This document shows positions 18,640 to 28,163 of a stretch of 64,000 nucleotides of DNA, in pieces. The stretch spans positions 1-64,000 of the forward strand of contig BJUT01000004.1 in NCBI GenBank assembly GCA_007988745.1, read 5' to 3'. Positions within the stretch are counted from its first letter, which is position 1. Each line of letters begins with the position of its first letter. The notes beneath the pieces were generated by a model. That model searched no databases. It saw only the letters and a program-made list of their open reading frames with translations, and was not told the origin of the DNA. This DNA comes from Pseudoalteromonas atlantica (lineage in GTDB: Bacteria; Pseudomonadota; Gammaproteobacteria; Enterobacterales; Alteromonadaceae). Position numbers and translations under genes: made by a program.

Positions 18640-19404
18640 ATGATAAATAAAATAGGGAAACGTGCATTCGCCATTGTTTTTTCAGCTTCTGTACTTACTT
18701 TAGGGGCCTGTTCTTCTGCGCCTGACCAAGAAGATATCCAACGCGTTCCTAACAAATCTGCACACGCTTTGTATGAAGATGCAAAACAAACGCTCGACTC
18801 TGGTTTATACGCCCGAGCAATTGAGCTGTTAACCGCTATTGATTCACGCTACCCATTTGGCCCTTTCTCAAAGCAAGTACAAATGGATTTAGTGTATGCC
18901 CATTACCAATCAGGTAATACAGAGCAAGCATTAGCGACTATCGACCGCTTTATTCGTTTAAACCCGAACCACAAAGATTTAGATTACATGTACTACATGC
19001 GTGGCTTGGTTAACATTAAAGCAGATAAAAATGCCTTCCAAGAGTATTTTGGCATAGACAGAGCTGACCGCGATGCAAACCGTACACGTGTTGCATTTAC
19101 CGATTTATCAACGCTTGTAAAACGCTTTCCAAAGAGTGATTACGCACCAGAGGCTAAACGTCGTTTAGTGTGGCTTTTAAACCGCATGGCGCGTTACGAG
19201 CTAAAAGTGGCTAATTACTACTACGAACGTGAAGCTTACCTAGCGGCCGCTAATCGTGGTAAGTACGTTGTTGAGCATTACTCGCAAAGCAGCTATTTAG
19301 AGCCTGCACTTGAGATGATGGAAAAAAGCTACGAAAAGCTTGGCCTGACAGATTTAAGTGAGCACGCAAGACTAACGCGTGAATACAATGAATCTAACAA
19401 ATAA
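18640..19404 (+). CDS. bamD: Outer membrane assembly lipoprotein BamD
   Basis: This essential lipoprotein of the BAM complex binds BamA and helps insert beta-barrel proteins. The 254 aa protein has a lipoprotein signal (TLGACSS, Cys24) followed by TPR-like helices: ALYEDAKQTLDSGLYARAIE, FGPFSKQVQMDLVYAHYQSG and PKSDYAPEAKRRLVWL. It is divergent from rluD, with a perfect TATAAT at 18571-18576 in the shared gap but no good -35. A strong terminator follows. Confidence 0.96.
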   Translation: MINKIGKRAFAIVFSASVLTLGACSSAPDQEDIQRVPNKSAHALYEDAKQTLDSGLYARAIELLTAIDSRYPFGPFSKQVQMDLVYAHYQSGNTEQALATIDRFIRLNPNHKDLDYMYYMRGLVNIKADKNAFQEYFGIDRADRDANRTRVAFTDLSTLVKRFPKSDYAPEAKRRLVWLLNRMARYELKVANYYYEREAYLAAANRGKYVVEHYSQSSYLEPALEMMEKSYEKLGLTDLSEHARLTREYNESNK

Positions 19405-19444
19405 GAATGGCAGAGGTTTTTATTTAAACCTATGTTGATTGTTT

Positions 19445-19469
19445 AAAAGCCCTCTATGAGGGCTTTTTT
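19445..19469 (+). terminator. Terminator of bamD
   Basis: The stem AAAGCCCTC / GAGGGCTTT with a TAT loop is followed by six T. Confidence 0.85.
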
Positions 19470-19632
19470 ATTGCCTAAAAATAAGACTAGTTGATGCCTG
19501 TGGCGCTTTTTAATACTTAGCGATTAGCCTTCGCACCACACTAAATATATCAATAGCAATTGCACTACACGATTGTATGGCGCTTGTTACAAAAAGATTC
19601 GCTGTTGATCTAAGTTTTGCTTTTTACAGGTG

Positions 19633-19662
19633 AAAAAAAAGGTAAGCCTAAGCTTACCTTTT
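19633..19662 (-). terminator. Terminator of the TonB receptor gene
   Basis: AAAAGGTAAGC (19637-19647) pairs with GCTTACCTTTT (19652-19662). A run of eight T follows on the minus strand. Confidence 0.8.
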
Positions 19663-19682
19663 AATTAACTCATTGCGGGTTA

Positions 19683-21917
19683 TTAAAGCTCAAAGTCTTT
19701 TTTGAATTTTAAACCAAACTCGCTACGGTCATTACTGCGCATTACACCAACAAAACCTGACTGCTGTAAACGACCTACATCGTAAACCTCGTTTAATACG
19801 TTTTCACCGTATAAGGTTACTTCCATATCGCCATAAGGGTTAGTGTAAGAAATATTAAAACCAACTAACTCACGCGAATCAATAGTCTCGCTTTCATTGT
19901 AAACCGACTGGCCTTGCATTTCGCTTCTGTAAGAGTAGTTAGCGTTAAATGCAACGGTTGCACCGCTATCTAAATCCATAAAGTAAGAAGGAGCAATCAT
20001 TACAGTCCAGCGTGGTGTTAATGCCGGTGAATCACCTTTACCAATACCTTGTACGCCTGCATCTACTTCTGTAATTTCAGAATCTAAGTAACCTACAGAG
20101 CTGCGAATTGTGAAATCGTCTGTAATGGCAACGGTAGTTTCAAGCTCAATACCTTGCGCTTTAGACTCACCTGCATTTTCAACAATCGTTACAAAACCAC
20201 CGCCTGCAGTAGGGTCAGAAAATGGTAAAGCAAGGTCAGTGTAATCTGTTACAAATACAGCTAACATCATAGATACATTTTCATGTACCTGACCTTTTAA
20301 GCCCATTTCGTAGTTAATTGCTTTAGTTTCATCAAACGATACAAACTGATCGGGGCCACCAAATGGACGTGGAGGGAAACCGCCTGTTTGGTAACCTTTT
20401 TGAATTTGACCATATACATTCATGTTATTGCTGATTTGATATGATGCGTTTACATCCCATGTTACAGCGTCAAACTCTGCACTTACGTATTTACGTTCAG
20501 CAAATGTTGGGAAAATCGCATCGGCATCTTTCTCATCTTTTGAGTATCGAAGGCCACCACCAATACTTAAATCATCTGTTAAATCGTAACTTGTATTAAA
20601 ATATACAGCGTATGAATTTGTTTCTTGGTTAATTTCAAAATCGCCATAGCCACCAAATGAAGGTGTAACACCATCGTTTAATAAGCCATTAGGTGTATTG
20701 AATGGGCTAAATACAAATGGACCTGAACGTGTAAAGCCATCTTCATTAAAGAAGTAAAGGCCTGATACAAAGTCCATATTGTCGTAAGTCGCATTTAGTT
20801 GAATTTCAAACGAGTATTGGTCTGCACCACCCTCTTCTGGGAACTCAGATAAATTAAGTGGTGAGGCATCATCATCAAGTCCACCTTCGTATTCAGAAGT
20901 ACGGTAACTTGAAATAAATTTAGCCGTGTACGTATCATCAATTGCCCAATCAGCAGTAAATGACGTACCCCACCCTGAGTAAGACGTAGATTCAATACCA
21001 GCAACGGTAGTGCCTAAATCATCTGGGTCAGATGGGATCATATCCTGTGTTAATAAAGGAAAGTCACCATTAAATACATCATTTGCATCAAGCGGCTCAG
21101 TTAGCTCAATAGTGTAAGGCGATTGACCCGACTCGTTATCAACACCGTCAAGTGAAAAAGTAAACGCTAAATCGCTATTGGCTTGCCATTTAAGGGCTAC
21201 GCGACCGCTAAACTCTTCTTCTTCACCAATTTCTTTTTCTGGGTTAGCTAAATTGACAGCTTCACCCACACCATCGCGCGTTTTGTATGATGCACTTGCA
21301 GACATACTTACTTCATCTGTTAGCGAGTTATTAAAGTATACATCGCCAGCAATACGTCCGCGGCTACCAATTTTAGCTGTAGTTGAAACAATCCCTTCAT
21401 CACCTGGTTGCTTAGTAATTACATTTACTGCGCCACCTAAGGTATTACGACCATATAATGTACCTTGTGGTCCACGTAGAACTTCAACACGCTCTACATT
21501 TGGTAACGATAAGTTTGACCCCATTTGACGGCCTAAGTAAACACCATCTAAATAAACACCTACACCCGGATCGGTTGTAATTATGTGATCTTGTAGACCA
21601 ATACCACGAATAAACACAGAGGCATGCGCCGCATTACCTACACCGTAGCGAGTGATATTTAAGTTTGGAACGTATTTACCAATATCTTCTAGGTTACTCA
21701 TATTGGCTTTATCAATTAGGTTAGCACCAATTGATGTGATAGCGGTTGGAGATTCAAACAAGCTCTCTGTACGTTTACGAGCTGTAACTTCGATTTTTTC
21801 AAACGCGTCTTGTTTTGCTGTTGTTTTAGCTTCTTCAGCATTTACTGAGGTAGTTAATGCAGCGACAATTGCGAGGCTTAACTGTGAGAGTTTGCGTAGT
21901 TTCAAAATATTCTCCAA
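19683..21917 (-). CDS. TonB-dependent outer-membrane receptor
   Basis: The 744 aa protein has a cleavable signal peptide (about 1-27, ending VNAEE) and a TonB-box-like FEKIEVTARKR. A plug domain (about 45-165) has PNVERVEVLRGPQGTLYGRNT and GGAVNVITKQPG. A long C-terminal beta-barrel ends in EFGLKFKKDFEL with little of a terminal aromatic. It resembles the receptor group often annotated for siderophore or organic-substrate uptake; the ligand cannot be told. There is no transporter or TonB gene alongside. The leader region carries a terminator-like hairpin, and a CsgD-like regulator is divergent. Confidence 0.9.
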   Translation of the reverse strand: MENILKLRKLSQLSLAIVAALTTSVNAEEAKTTAKQDAFEKIEVTARKRTESLFESPTAITSIGANLIDKANMSNLEDIGKYVPNLNITRYGVGNAAHASVFIRGIGLQDHIITTDPGVGVYLDGVYLGRQMGSNLSLPNVERVEVLRGPQGTLYGRNTLGGAVNVITKQPGDEGIVSTTAKIGSRGRIAGDVYFNNSLTDEVSMSASASYKTRDGVGEAVNLANPEKEIGEEEEFSGRVALKWQANSDLAFTFSLDGVDNESGQSPYTIELTEPLDANDVFNGDFPLLTQDMIPSDPDDLGTTVAGIESTSYSGWGTSFTADWAIDDTYTAKFISSYRTSEYEGGLDDDASPLNLSEFPEEGGADQYSFEIQLNATYDNMDFVSGLYFFNEDGFTRSGPFVFSPFNTPNGLLNDGVTPSFGGYGDFEINQETNSYAVYFNTSYDLTDDLSIGGGLRYSKDEKDADAIFPTFAERKYVSAEFDAVTWDVNASYQISNNMNVYGQIQKGYQTGGFPPRPFGGPDQFVSFDETKAINYEMGLKGQVHENVSMMLAVFVTDYTDLALPFSDPTAGGGFVTIVENAGESKAQGIELETTVAITDDFTIRSSVGYLDSEITEVDAGVQGIGKGDSPALTPRWTVMIAPSYFMDLDSGATVAFNANYSYRSEMQGQSVYNESETIDSRELVGFNISYTNPYGDMEVTLYGENVLNEVYDVGRLQQSGFVGVMRSNDRSEFGLKFKKDFEL

Positions 21918-21943
21918 AGGATACCGTATAATTTAGTTATGCG

Positions 21944-22021
21944 AACTTATTGGCTTGGGCAATAAGTTTTGGGCATAAAAAAAGACGCCTAATAGCATCT
22001 TTCCTCTGGAGGGGCATTATA
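21944..22021 (-). promoter_or_regulatory. Leader region of the TonB receptor: -10 box, terminator-like hairpin, inverted repeat
   Basis: On the minus strand a perfect TATAAT lies at 22021-22016. About 10-20 nt further is AGATGC (22000-21995) that can pair with GCGTCT (21988-21983), followed by seven T. Closer to the gene is a perfect 9-bp inverted repeat AACTTATTG / CAATAAGTT (21944-21952, 21960-21968). This suggests attenuation or an operator; neither is proven. The rest of the gap to 22318 is very A+T-rich. Confidence 0.4.
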
Positions 22022-22318
22022 TTACATATTTGTGAAGAAATGTATAAAAATTTTCATTTAATAAACATACAGGTGCAAATTAATTATAATTTTTGATTAT
22101 TGTTGGATAATATTACTTACATTATAAATAATTAAGGCAGGCTATAAGGCCTCACTTTTAAGCAACCTATTCAAATACATAGCAAAACAGTGTAATAGAT
22201 ATAGATGAACTAATTTTCTTTATAGTAATAGTTGCTTCAAATAACGGCTTTAAACTTCATTGAAATCGTCAATAAATAACAATATAGTATAATTATCAAC
22301 CTTATGGATTGAATCGTT

Positions 22319-22909
22319 ATGGAATCAGACAATACTAGTAATAAAAGTCTTAAATGTTTTAATAACCCTGATTACACCTCGCTATTTTGCGTAGCTGCGA
22401 AATACAATATTTTACTGGTTAACTACCAAGCACTTAACATAATTACTACCCATGATTTAATTACGCAATTTATGGCGCAGAATAAGCAACAAGGGTTAGT
22501 TATTTTTGATGTCCCTAAAAATTGCAATGCACTTTCTTTAAAAGAGTGGCCTAATCTAAAAGGGTTATTTTACGAAAATACCGATGAAAAATATTTTCAA
22601 AAAGGCCTTGAGGCAATTGAAAAGGGGAAGCTCTGGTTTCCACGAGATATTTCTGATTGTTGGATGAAGCAAATGCTAGCCACTGAGAAGCAGTCAGCGG
22701 TACAATCAAGCAACTTAACTAGCAAAGAAATAAAAGTGTTAAACTTGTTATTCTCAGGGCTACACTCCAGCGCCATTGCAGACAACTTATTTATTAGCGA
22801 AGCAACAGTTCGTGTGCATTTGCACAAAATTTATCAAAAAATTTCTGTTAAAAACAAGCAGCAGGCCTTGTTGTGGTGTCAAGCCAATCTTAATAAAGTA
22901 AATAATTAA
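22319..22909 (+). CDS. LuxR-family transcriptional regulator, CsgD-like
   Basis: The 196 aa protein has a C-terminal LuxR-type helix-turn-helix (about 130-190): LTSKEIKVLNLLFSGLHSS, then IADNLFISEATVRVHLHKIY. It ends with an SVKNKQQALLWC segment that closely parallels CsgD (AVKNRTQAVSW). The N-terminal half has a CsgD-like WPNLKGLFYENTDE stretch, a receiver-like fold without an obvious phosphorylation Asp. CsgD controls curli and cellulose in Enterobacteria; no curli genes are here. It is divergent from the TonB receptor and upstream of a porin, which are possible targets. Confidence 0.85.
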   Translation: MESDNTSNKSLKCFNNPDYTSLFCVAAKYNILLVNYQALNIITTHDLITQFMAQNKQQGLVIFDVPKNCNALSLKEWPNLKGLFYENTDEKYFQKGLEAIEKGKLWFPRDISDCWMKQMLATEKQSAVQSSNLTSKEIKVLNLLFSGLHSSAIADNLFISEATVRVHLHKIYQKISVKNKQQALLWCQANLNKVNN

Positions 22910-23203
22910 GCTTAAAGATGTAGCATAACGACAAATGCTTTTAGGCTTTTATATGCGCAATAAGCTTATATTAATAAAATAGTATTCCACTCTTTAATCA
23001 TCATTTAGTACCTAAATAAAAAAATATCTAATGAAATCATACTGCTTTAGATAATTGTTTCTATGATTTAACATTTGTAACCAAAAGAAAAACACGGTCG
23101 GTAAGGTTTTTTTAACTAACTTCCTAAAATTATTAGATAAAAACTAAAATCACTTCTATAATCCCCATGAAATCAACATCTAAATAACAAATAGGAAATA
23201 CAT

Positions 23204-24334
23204 ATGAAAAAGCTATCTGTAGCAGTAGCAATATGTGCCGCACTTGCATCTAGTTACACGAGTGCTGAAGTTCGCATAAATGGCTTTGCATCTATAGTAG
23301 GTGGCAAAAGTCTAGACAGTGATCAAACTTTATACGGATATGATGACGATATCTCATTTAAAAATGAGAGTAAGTTCGCCTTACAACTCTCTGCTGACCT
23401 TCAAGAAAAGCTAACAGCTACAGCGCAAATTATTGCGCGTGGAGAGGATGACTTTGACGCAACATTCGAATGGGCCTATGTTACCTATGAATACAGCGAT
23501 GAACTGCAATTAAGCGCTGGTAAAATGCGTGTCCCTTTTTACAAGTACTCTGACTTTTTAGACGTTGGCTATGCTTATCGCTGGGTTCGCCCACCGAGAT
23601 CTGTATACGGTATTCCTTTTTCTACTTATGAAGGACTTAGCGTAGTATACAACAGCCAATTAGGTGACTGGGATTCTACATTACAAGGCTTTTACGGCGC
23701 TTTCGACGGTGATATTGATGTATTTGGAGATAGCTTACCTGCTGAGTTAAATAACTTAGGTGGTGTTAACTGGAGTGTTTCTTACGACTGGTTTAGTGCG
23801 AGAGCCGCATACATTGTTGCTGATACTTCAATCTCTTCTGATGACAGCGACCTAATTCAACTTATCGACGTTCTAAACACGAGTGGATTGACCGATACTG
23901 CCAATGATCTTGTAACTGATGAGGACGAGACCACGTTTTTCGGAATTGGTTTCTCAGTTGATTATGACAACTTCTTATTTGATGCTGAGTACACTCAATT
24001 TGAAGTAGAAGGCAGTATTTTAGCTGAACAGTCACAATACTATGTATCTGGAGGTTACCGATTCGATGATGTAACTGTTCATGTAACTTATGAGAATAAT
24101 GATGATAAACACGATTCATCACGTTTCAATACGCTTGAGTCAATTCCATTATTAAATACTACTGTAAATTACGCATTAGAAAGTATGCGCGCGCAAAGCA
24201 ATGTATACACCATTGGTGCACGATACGACTTCCACCCATCGGCTGCATTTAAAATTGATTTTAGTCGTTTTGATGATGACGTAACTGATATTGACACTGA
24301 TGTAGTAGCTGTCGGCGTTGACTTAGTATTCTAA
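23204..24334 (+). CDS. Outer-membrane porin-like beta-barrel protein
   Basis: The 376 aa protein has a signal peptide (about 1-21, cleavage after TSA), alternating hydrophobic/polar strands with many Asp and Tyr, and a terminal Phe (VAVGVDLVF) typical of outer-membrane barrels. Early strands (FALQLSADLQEKLTATAQI, then YSDELQLSAGKMRVPFYKYSD) resemble phosphate- or anion-type porins (OprP-like), but I cannot assign a substrate. It is followed after 12 nt by a PstS-like protein. A TATAAT at 23157-23162 is a possible -10 without a good -35. Confidence 0.8.
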   Translation: MKKLSVAVAICAALASSYTSAEVRINGFASIVGGKSLDSDQTLYGYDDDISFKNESKFALQLSADLQEKLTATAQIIARGEDDFDATFEWAYVTYEYSDELQLSAGKMRVPFYKYSDFLDVGYAYRWVRPPRSVYGIPFSTYEGLSVVYNSQLGDWDSTLQGFYGAFDGDIDVFGDSLPAELNNLGGVNWSVSYDWFSARAAYIVADTSISSDDSDLIQLIDVLNTSGLTDTANDLVTDEDETTFFGIGFSVDYDNFLFDAEYTQFEVEGSILAEQSQYYVSGGYRFDDVTVHVTYENNDDKHDSSRFNTLESIPLLNTTVNYALESMRAQSNVYTIGARYDFHPSAAFKIDFSRFDDDVTDIDTDVVAVGVDLVF

Positions 24335-24346
24335 TTGGAGCGAAAT

Positions 24347-24754
24347 ATGAAAAAATTAATCCTAGCCAGTGTACTGTCGGTATGTGCGTTTAGCGCCTAT
24401 GCTGAAGTTGCGGTAATAGTAAACCCTGGCAATGCAAGTGCACTTGATGGCGATACTATTAAAAAGATTTACCTAGGAAAAGCAAAGTCATTTGCTAACG
24501 GTAATAAAGTGAACCCAGCCACTCAAAATGGTACCGCTGTTGCTGATGAATTCAATTCTAAAGTAGTTGGTAAATCAAGTAGCCAATTAAATGCCTATTG
24601 GTCAAAACTTGTTTTTACCGGTAAAGGTACACCACCAGAGAAATTTGATTCTGACCAGGCTGTTATTGATTTTGTTGCTAGTAATGGCGACTCAATTGGT
24701 TACATAGACAGCAGTAAGGCAACAGATAAAGTTAAGGTAGTTGCTACGTTTTAA
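24347..24754 (+). CDS. Small periplasmic PstS-like substrate-binding protein
   Basis: The 135 aa protein starts at ATG 24347 with GGAG 6 nt upstream; the in-frame TTG at 24335 is less likely. A signal peptide (about 1-18, FSAYA) is followed by VAVIVNPGNASALDGDTIKKIYLGK and a late SNGDSIGYIDSS. These are features of the phosphate-binding PstS-like family, but at less than half the length of PstS. It may be a one-lobe binding or sensing partner of the porin or of the adjacent convergent chemoreceptor. The role is inferred from position only. Confidence 0.8.
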   Translation: MKKLILASVLSVCAFSAYAEVAVIVNPGNASALDGDTIKKIYLGKAKSFANGNKVNPATQNGTAVADEFNSKVVGKSSSQLNAYWSKLVFTGKGTPPEKFDSDQAVIDFVASNGDSIGYIDSSKATDKVKVVATF

Positions 24755-24771
24755 GCGCGGTAGCTAGATAT

Positions 24772-24800
24772 AAAAAAACCACCGATTAGGTGGTTTTTTT
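24772..24800. terminator. Terminator of the porin-PstS-like operon
   Basis: AAAAAAACCACC and GGTGGTTTTTTT form a stem with a 5-nt loop, flanked by A and T runs. Confidence 0.85.
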
Positions 24801-24818
24801 ATATCTAAATATTACGGC

Positions 24819-24940
24819 TTTATACTAATACCCTTAAATAAATAAGCAATTGAGAGGCAGACAAAGTGTGTAGTAAGCTAAGCAAAAAATTATTATTTAG
24901 TTGCTCTAAATAACGTTTTTTTGAATGCAGCTAGCACTTG
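24819..24940 (+). repeat. Dispersed intergenic repeat, copy 1
   Basis: It shares AGCTAAGCAAAAAAT (24876-24890) and a following TATTTAGTTG-TCT block, as well as the opening TTTATACYAAT, with the copy at 44647-44790. It is non-coding; the boundaries are approximate. Confidence 0.5.
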
Positions 24941-24981
24941 GCTTAGCCTCTAAAATGCTTAAGTATTATTGCAAGTTAATA

Positions 24982-26607
24982 TTACTCAATTTTAAACTTC
25001 GCGGTGGCATCTAAAAGGTTATCTGAAAGGTAGTGTAGGTTTTTCGCTACATCCCTCACCGCCGCGAGTGAGTCCATGGTGTCTTCAAACGATTCATGCA
25101 TATTCGTCACATTTTCTACAACCATCGCAGCAACCGATGTTTGCTCTTCTGTTGCAGCGGCGATTTGTGAGTTCATGCCATTTATTTCTAGCATTTGCTC
25201 TGCAATTTTTTCTATCGAAACGCCAGTTTTCTCTGCTGCTGTTGCGTTATCTGTGGCCATATCTCGCGCTGATGTCATCGCCGTCACAGACTCATTTGCA
25301 GCCTCAGTCAAGGTGCTAAGTAACTCACGAATTTCATTCGTTGAATGTGCTGTACGTGATGCAAGCTCTCTTACTTCATCCGCAACCACGGCAAAGCCTC
25401 TACCGTGCTCACCTGCACGGGCCGCTTCGATAGCAGCATTTAGTGCTAATAAATTAGTTTGCTCAGCAATAGATGTAATCACATTAAGAATTTGAGACAC
25501 ATTTTTTGTATCATCAGCTAACTTATTGATAGTTGAGGCGGCTTGATTTATTTCATCACTTAACGTACGCGAGGCGGTGACTGACATTTGAACTTGAGTT
25601 CTGCTTTGTTCTACCTCTTTTTCTGCTGTTTGCGCTGCATTTGATGCACTTGCCGCCGATTGAGAAATATCACCCACGCTTTGCTTCATCTCTTCCATAG
25701 ACTGTTTAACCACCTCAGCCTCTGTTGTTTGCTTTGTGGTTGCGCGTTCAGCCTGCTCCATACCTTGCACTAAGCGAGTTGAGTTCTCCATTAGTGGCTC
25801 ACATACCGCGATTACTTCAAGTACTGTTTTTTTCAGCAAAGCGATGAAGGAGTTGAAGTTAATTGATACTTGACCAATTTCATCCTCTGAATTTACGCTC
25901 AGATTAGTGCTCAGCGACCCTTTACCGTTTGCGAGTAGACTCAGGTTATTAGCGGCATCACTTGCAGAGGCAGCAATACGTTTAGCAATCCAAATAGCCA
26001 TAAATAGCAGTAAAATTAACGAAACAATAGATACCACCAACATAAGTGTTAGTGCGTGATCAGAACGCTCTTTAGTACTTGCAACTAACTCAAAAAAGCG
26101 ATCGTCCGCTTTTGCTTGAGCGGTTTTAAACTTTTCAAGCACATCATTATACAGTGCTGTTTTTCTTTGTGCTTGTTGCTGAATTTTACTGAAGTCAGCT
26201 GTTCCATTTACCATGCCATTGGCAATACTGGCTGATATTTTTTCGTAATTTGCTAACTGAACTTTCGTGTCACTATGAATATACGAAGCGTTTATTTGCT
26301 CAACCGCATTTATGTTGTTGCTTAGTGCATTGTATGTGTCTGCTGCTTTCTCTACTAACTCCTGCTCACCAAATGTAACTGCTTGCGTATAAAACTCATC
26401 GAGCTTTTCTAAAAGACTTACATTTGCTGATGTTAACTTAACAACCTGATATGAAGACTTTTCCATTTCATCAAGTGCGATTCTATTGTCATTCATTGCA
26501 AAGTAATTAATCAAAACGATTGCTAAAAATGCTACAACCGCAATGCTGGTAATCGCATGTATTTTTTTACTTATGCTGAGGTTTTGAAAAGAGAAGCCTG
26601 AAGCCAT
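24982..26607 (-). CDS. Methyl-accepting chemotaxis protein
   Basis: The 541 aa chemoreceptor has TM1 (about 15-35), a periplasmic four-helix-type sensor (about 40-185), TM2 (about 188-210) and a HAMP region. The signalling domain carries [21 protein letters not shown] and [18 protein letters not shown]. No C-terminal CheR/CheB pentapeptide is seen (ends DATAKFKIE). It is convergent with the porin and PstS-like operon, so it might sense through that binding protein; this is inference from location. Confidence 0.93.
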   Translation of the reverse strand: MASGFSFQNLSISKKIHAITSIAVVAFLAIVLINYFAMNDNRIALDEMEKSSYQVVKLTSANVSLLEKLDEFYTQAVTFGEQELVEKAADTYNALSNNINAVEQINASYIHSDTKVQLANYEKISASIANGMVNGTADFSKIQQQAQRKTALYNDVLEKFKTAQAKADDRFFELVASTKERSDHALTLMLVVSIVSLILLLFMAIWIAKRIAASASDAANNLSLLANGKGSLSTNLSVNSEDEIGQVSINFNSFIALLKKTVLEVIAVCEPLMENSTRLVQGMEQAERATTKQTTEAEVVKQSMEEMKQSVGDISQSAASASNAAQTAEKEVEQSRTQVQMSVTASRTLSDEINQAASTINKLADDTKNVSQILNVITSIAEQTNLLALNAAIEAARAGEHGRGFAVVADEVRELASRTAHSTNEIRELLSTLTEAANESVTAMTSARDMATDNATAAEKTGVSIEKIAEQMLEINGMNSQIAAATEEQTSVAAMVVENVTNMHESFEDTMDSLAAVRDVAKNLHYLSDNLLDATAKFKIE

Positions 26608-26777
26608 TGTGTATACCTTATTTTGTTGTCTATATCTATTATCGGCTTATTACCTATAAGTGTTAACTAAATTTGTAATATTTCTAGTTTTTTTTACAAA
26701 TATAGCGAGTTTTAAACAACTAATAAACGCAAAAAGGATTGAACGATTAATAAGTGAGCAAATGGAGAATTTCCCAT

Positions 26778-26810
26778 AAAAAAACCAGTAGCATTGCTGC
26801 TACTGGTTTT
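26778..26810 (-). terminator. Terminator after tRNA-Leu
   Basis: A 13-bp stem, AAAACCAGTAGCA / TGCTACTGGTTTT, with a 4-nt loop has a T run on the minus strand. Confidence 0.85.
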
Positions 26811-26816
26811 ATAATT

Positions 26817-26901
26817 TGGTGCGGATGGGGGGACTTGAACCCCCACGCCCGAAAGCACTACCCCCTCAAGGTAGCGTGTCTACCAATTCCACCACATCCG
26901 C
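26817..26901 (-). tRNA. tRNA-Leu (GAG)
   Basis: An 85-nt gene on the minus strand has encoded CCA (26819-26817) and acceptor stem GCGGATG / CATCCGC. Anticodon arm CTACC-TTGAGGG-GGTAG gives anticodon GAG, which reads CUC and CUU. It has a long variable arm as expected of tRNA-Leu, and GGTTCAAGTCC as T arm. It lies directly downstream of secG, as leuU does in E. coli. Confidence 0.97.
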
Positions 26902-26984
26902 ATTTTTTTAAGCTTTCGCTTTGCTGTTAAACTTATTGACTTACTTGAGGAGTATAAGTCGTTTAACGTTAGCTTTACGCTAAA

Positions 26985-27332
26985 TTAGTTTGGTACGTCA
27001 GAGCTCTGCTGTTGAGTAACAGGTACGTCTTCTTCTGCTGGCGCTACAGTTTCTACTGCAGGTGCTGCTTCAAGGTTTTCCCACTCATCGGTCTTTTTAA
27101 TTTGACCGGCAGTTAAGTTACCTAACACAATACTTAAAACAAAAAACACTGTTGCTAAGCTTGTTGTTGTTTTGGTCATGAAGTTACCTGCACCTGATGA
27201 GCCAAAAACTGTGCCCGAAGCACCGGCGCCAAATGAAGAACCCATGTCTGCGCCTTTACCTTGCTGGATTAAAACCATACCAACTAAAGCTAAAGCAACA
27301 ACTAAATAAACTACTAATAAAATTTCGTACAT
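26985..27332 (-). CDS. secG: Preprotein translocase subunit SecG
   Basis: SecG is a two-helix inner-membrane subunit of SecYEG that aids SecA-driven translocation. The 115 aa protein starts at ATG 27332 (MYEILLVVYLVVALAL). The conserved loop GMVLIQQGKGADMGSSFGAG and a second helix at about 53-75 are followed by an acidic tail. The start is one base after the tpiA stop, so the two are probably coupled. tRNA-Leu follows in the same transcript. Confidence 0.96.
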   Translation of the reverse strand: MYEILLVVYLVVALALVGMVLIQQGKGADMGSSFGAGASGTVFGSSGAGNFMTKTTTSLATVFFVLSIVLGNLTAGQIKKTDEWENLEAAPAVETVAPAEEDVPVTQQQSSDVPN

Positions 27333-27333
27333 C

Positions 27334-28083
27334 TTATACGGTCCCTTTTGCACTGTTACAGATTGCAGTGAACGAATCTGCTTTTAGACTAGCACCGCCA
27401 ATAAGGCCGCCGTCTATATCTGGTTGTGCAAATAATAATTCGCTATTTTTTTCGTTAACGCTACCACCATACAAGATGGTAAGCCCTTGTGCTAAATCGC
27501 TATCTAATGATGCAATTTTGTCACGGATAAATTTATGAACAGCTTGTGCCTGTTCTGGCGATGCAGTCTTACCTGTGCCTATGGCCCAAACGGGCTCGTA
27601 TGCTATCACAGAATCTTTCAGTGCTGCTACACCTAATTTCTCAATTACTGCATCAATTTGTGCAGCAACCACGTGTTCGGTTTGACCGTTTTCTTGTTCG
27701 CTCTCGCTTTCGCCGATACACAAGATAGGTGTTAGTCCCACTTGCTGCGCACGGGCAAATTTTGCGGCTACGGTTGCATTGCTTTCTTTGTAAATACTGC
27801 GTCGCTCTGAATGACCTACGAGTACGTACTTAGCACCTAAATCTTTAATAAGCTGAGCATCCACTTCACCGGTAAAGGCGCCTGGGGTATTTTCACTTAG
27901 CGTTTGGGTACCCGTGGTAACACCACTGTCAACCAGTGCTGATACTAATGGAAATGGAGGAAATAAAACAATGTCTATCTCATTTGATTTAACACTGTTA
28001 ATGGCATCAGACAGTTGAGTGACAAGCTCTAAAGAGCCATTCATTTTCCAGTTGCCTGCGACCATTGCCTTACGTATTGCCAT
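27334..28083 (-). CDS. tpiA: Triosephosphate isomerase
   Basis: The enzyme interconverts dihydroxyacetone phosphate and glyceraldehyde 3-phosphate. The 249 aa protein from ATG 28083 (MAIRKAMVAGNWKMNG) has a GGAG-containing ribosome site upstream; the longer frame to 28158 has no conserved sequence. Catalytic motifs are NWKMN (Lys), VLVGHSERR (His), AYEPVWAIGTG (Glu) and the phosphate loop YGGSV. It lies between glmM and secG, an order also known from Pseudomonas, unlike E. coli. Confidence 0.97.
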   Translation of the reverse strand: MAIRKAMVAGNWKMNGSLELVTQLSDAINSVKSNEIDIVLFPPFPLVSALVDSGVTTGTQTLSENTPGAFTGEVDAQLIKDLGAKYVLVGHSERRSIYKESNATVAAKFARAQQVGLTPILCIGESESEQENGQTEHVVAAQIDAVIEKLGVAALKDSVIAYEPVWAIGTGKTASPEQAQAVHKFIRDKIASLDSDLAQGLTILYGGSVNEKNSELLFAQPDIDGGLIGGASLKADSFTAICNSAKGTV

Positions 28084-28163
28084 TTTCCACTCCAGATTAG
28101 AAAGCGGGCGAGATATTAACTTTTCTCGCCCTAAGTTACAAGAGGTTATTGTTCTCAATCAGT

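Noticed and set aside
19470-19632. Gene or RNA between bamD and the TonB receptor
   Set aside because: Only terminators on either side; no ORF or structured motif.
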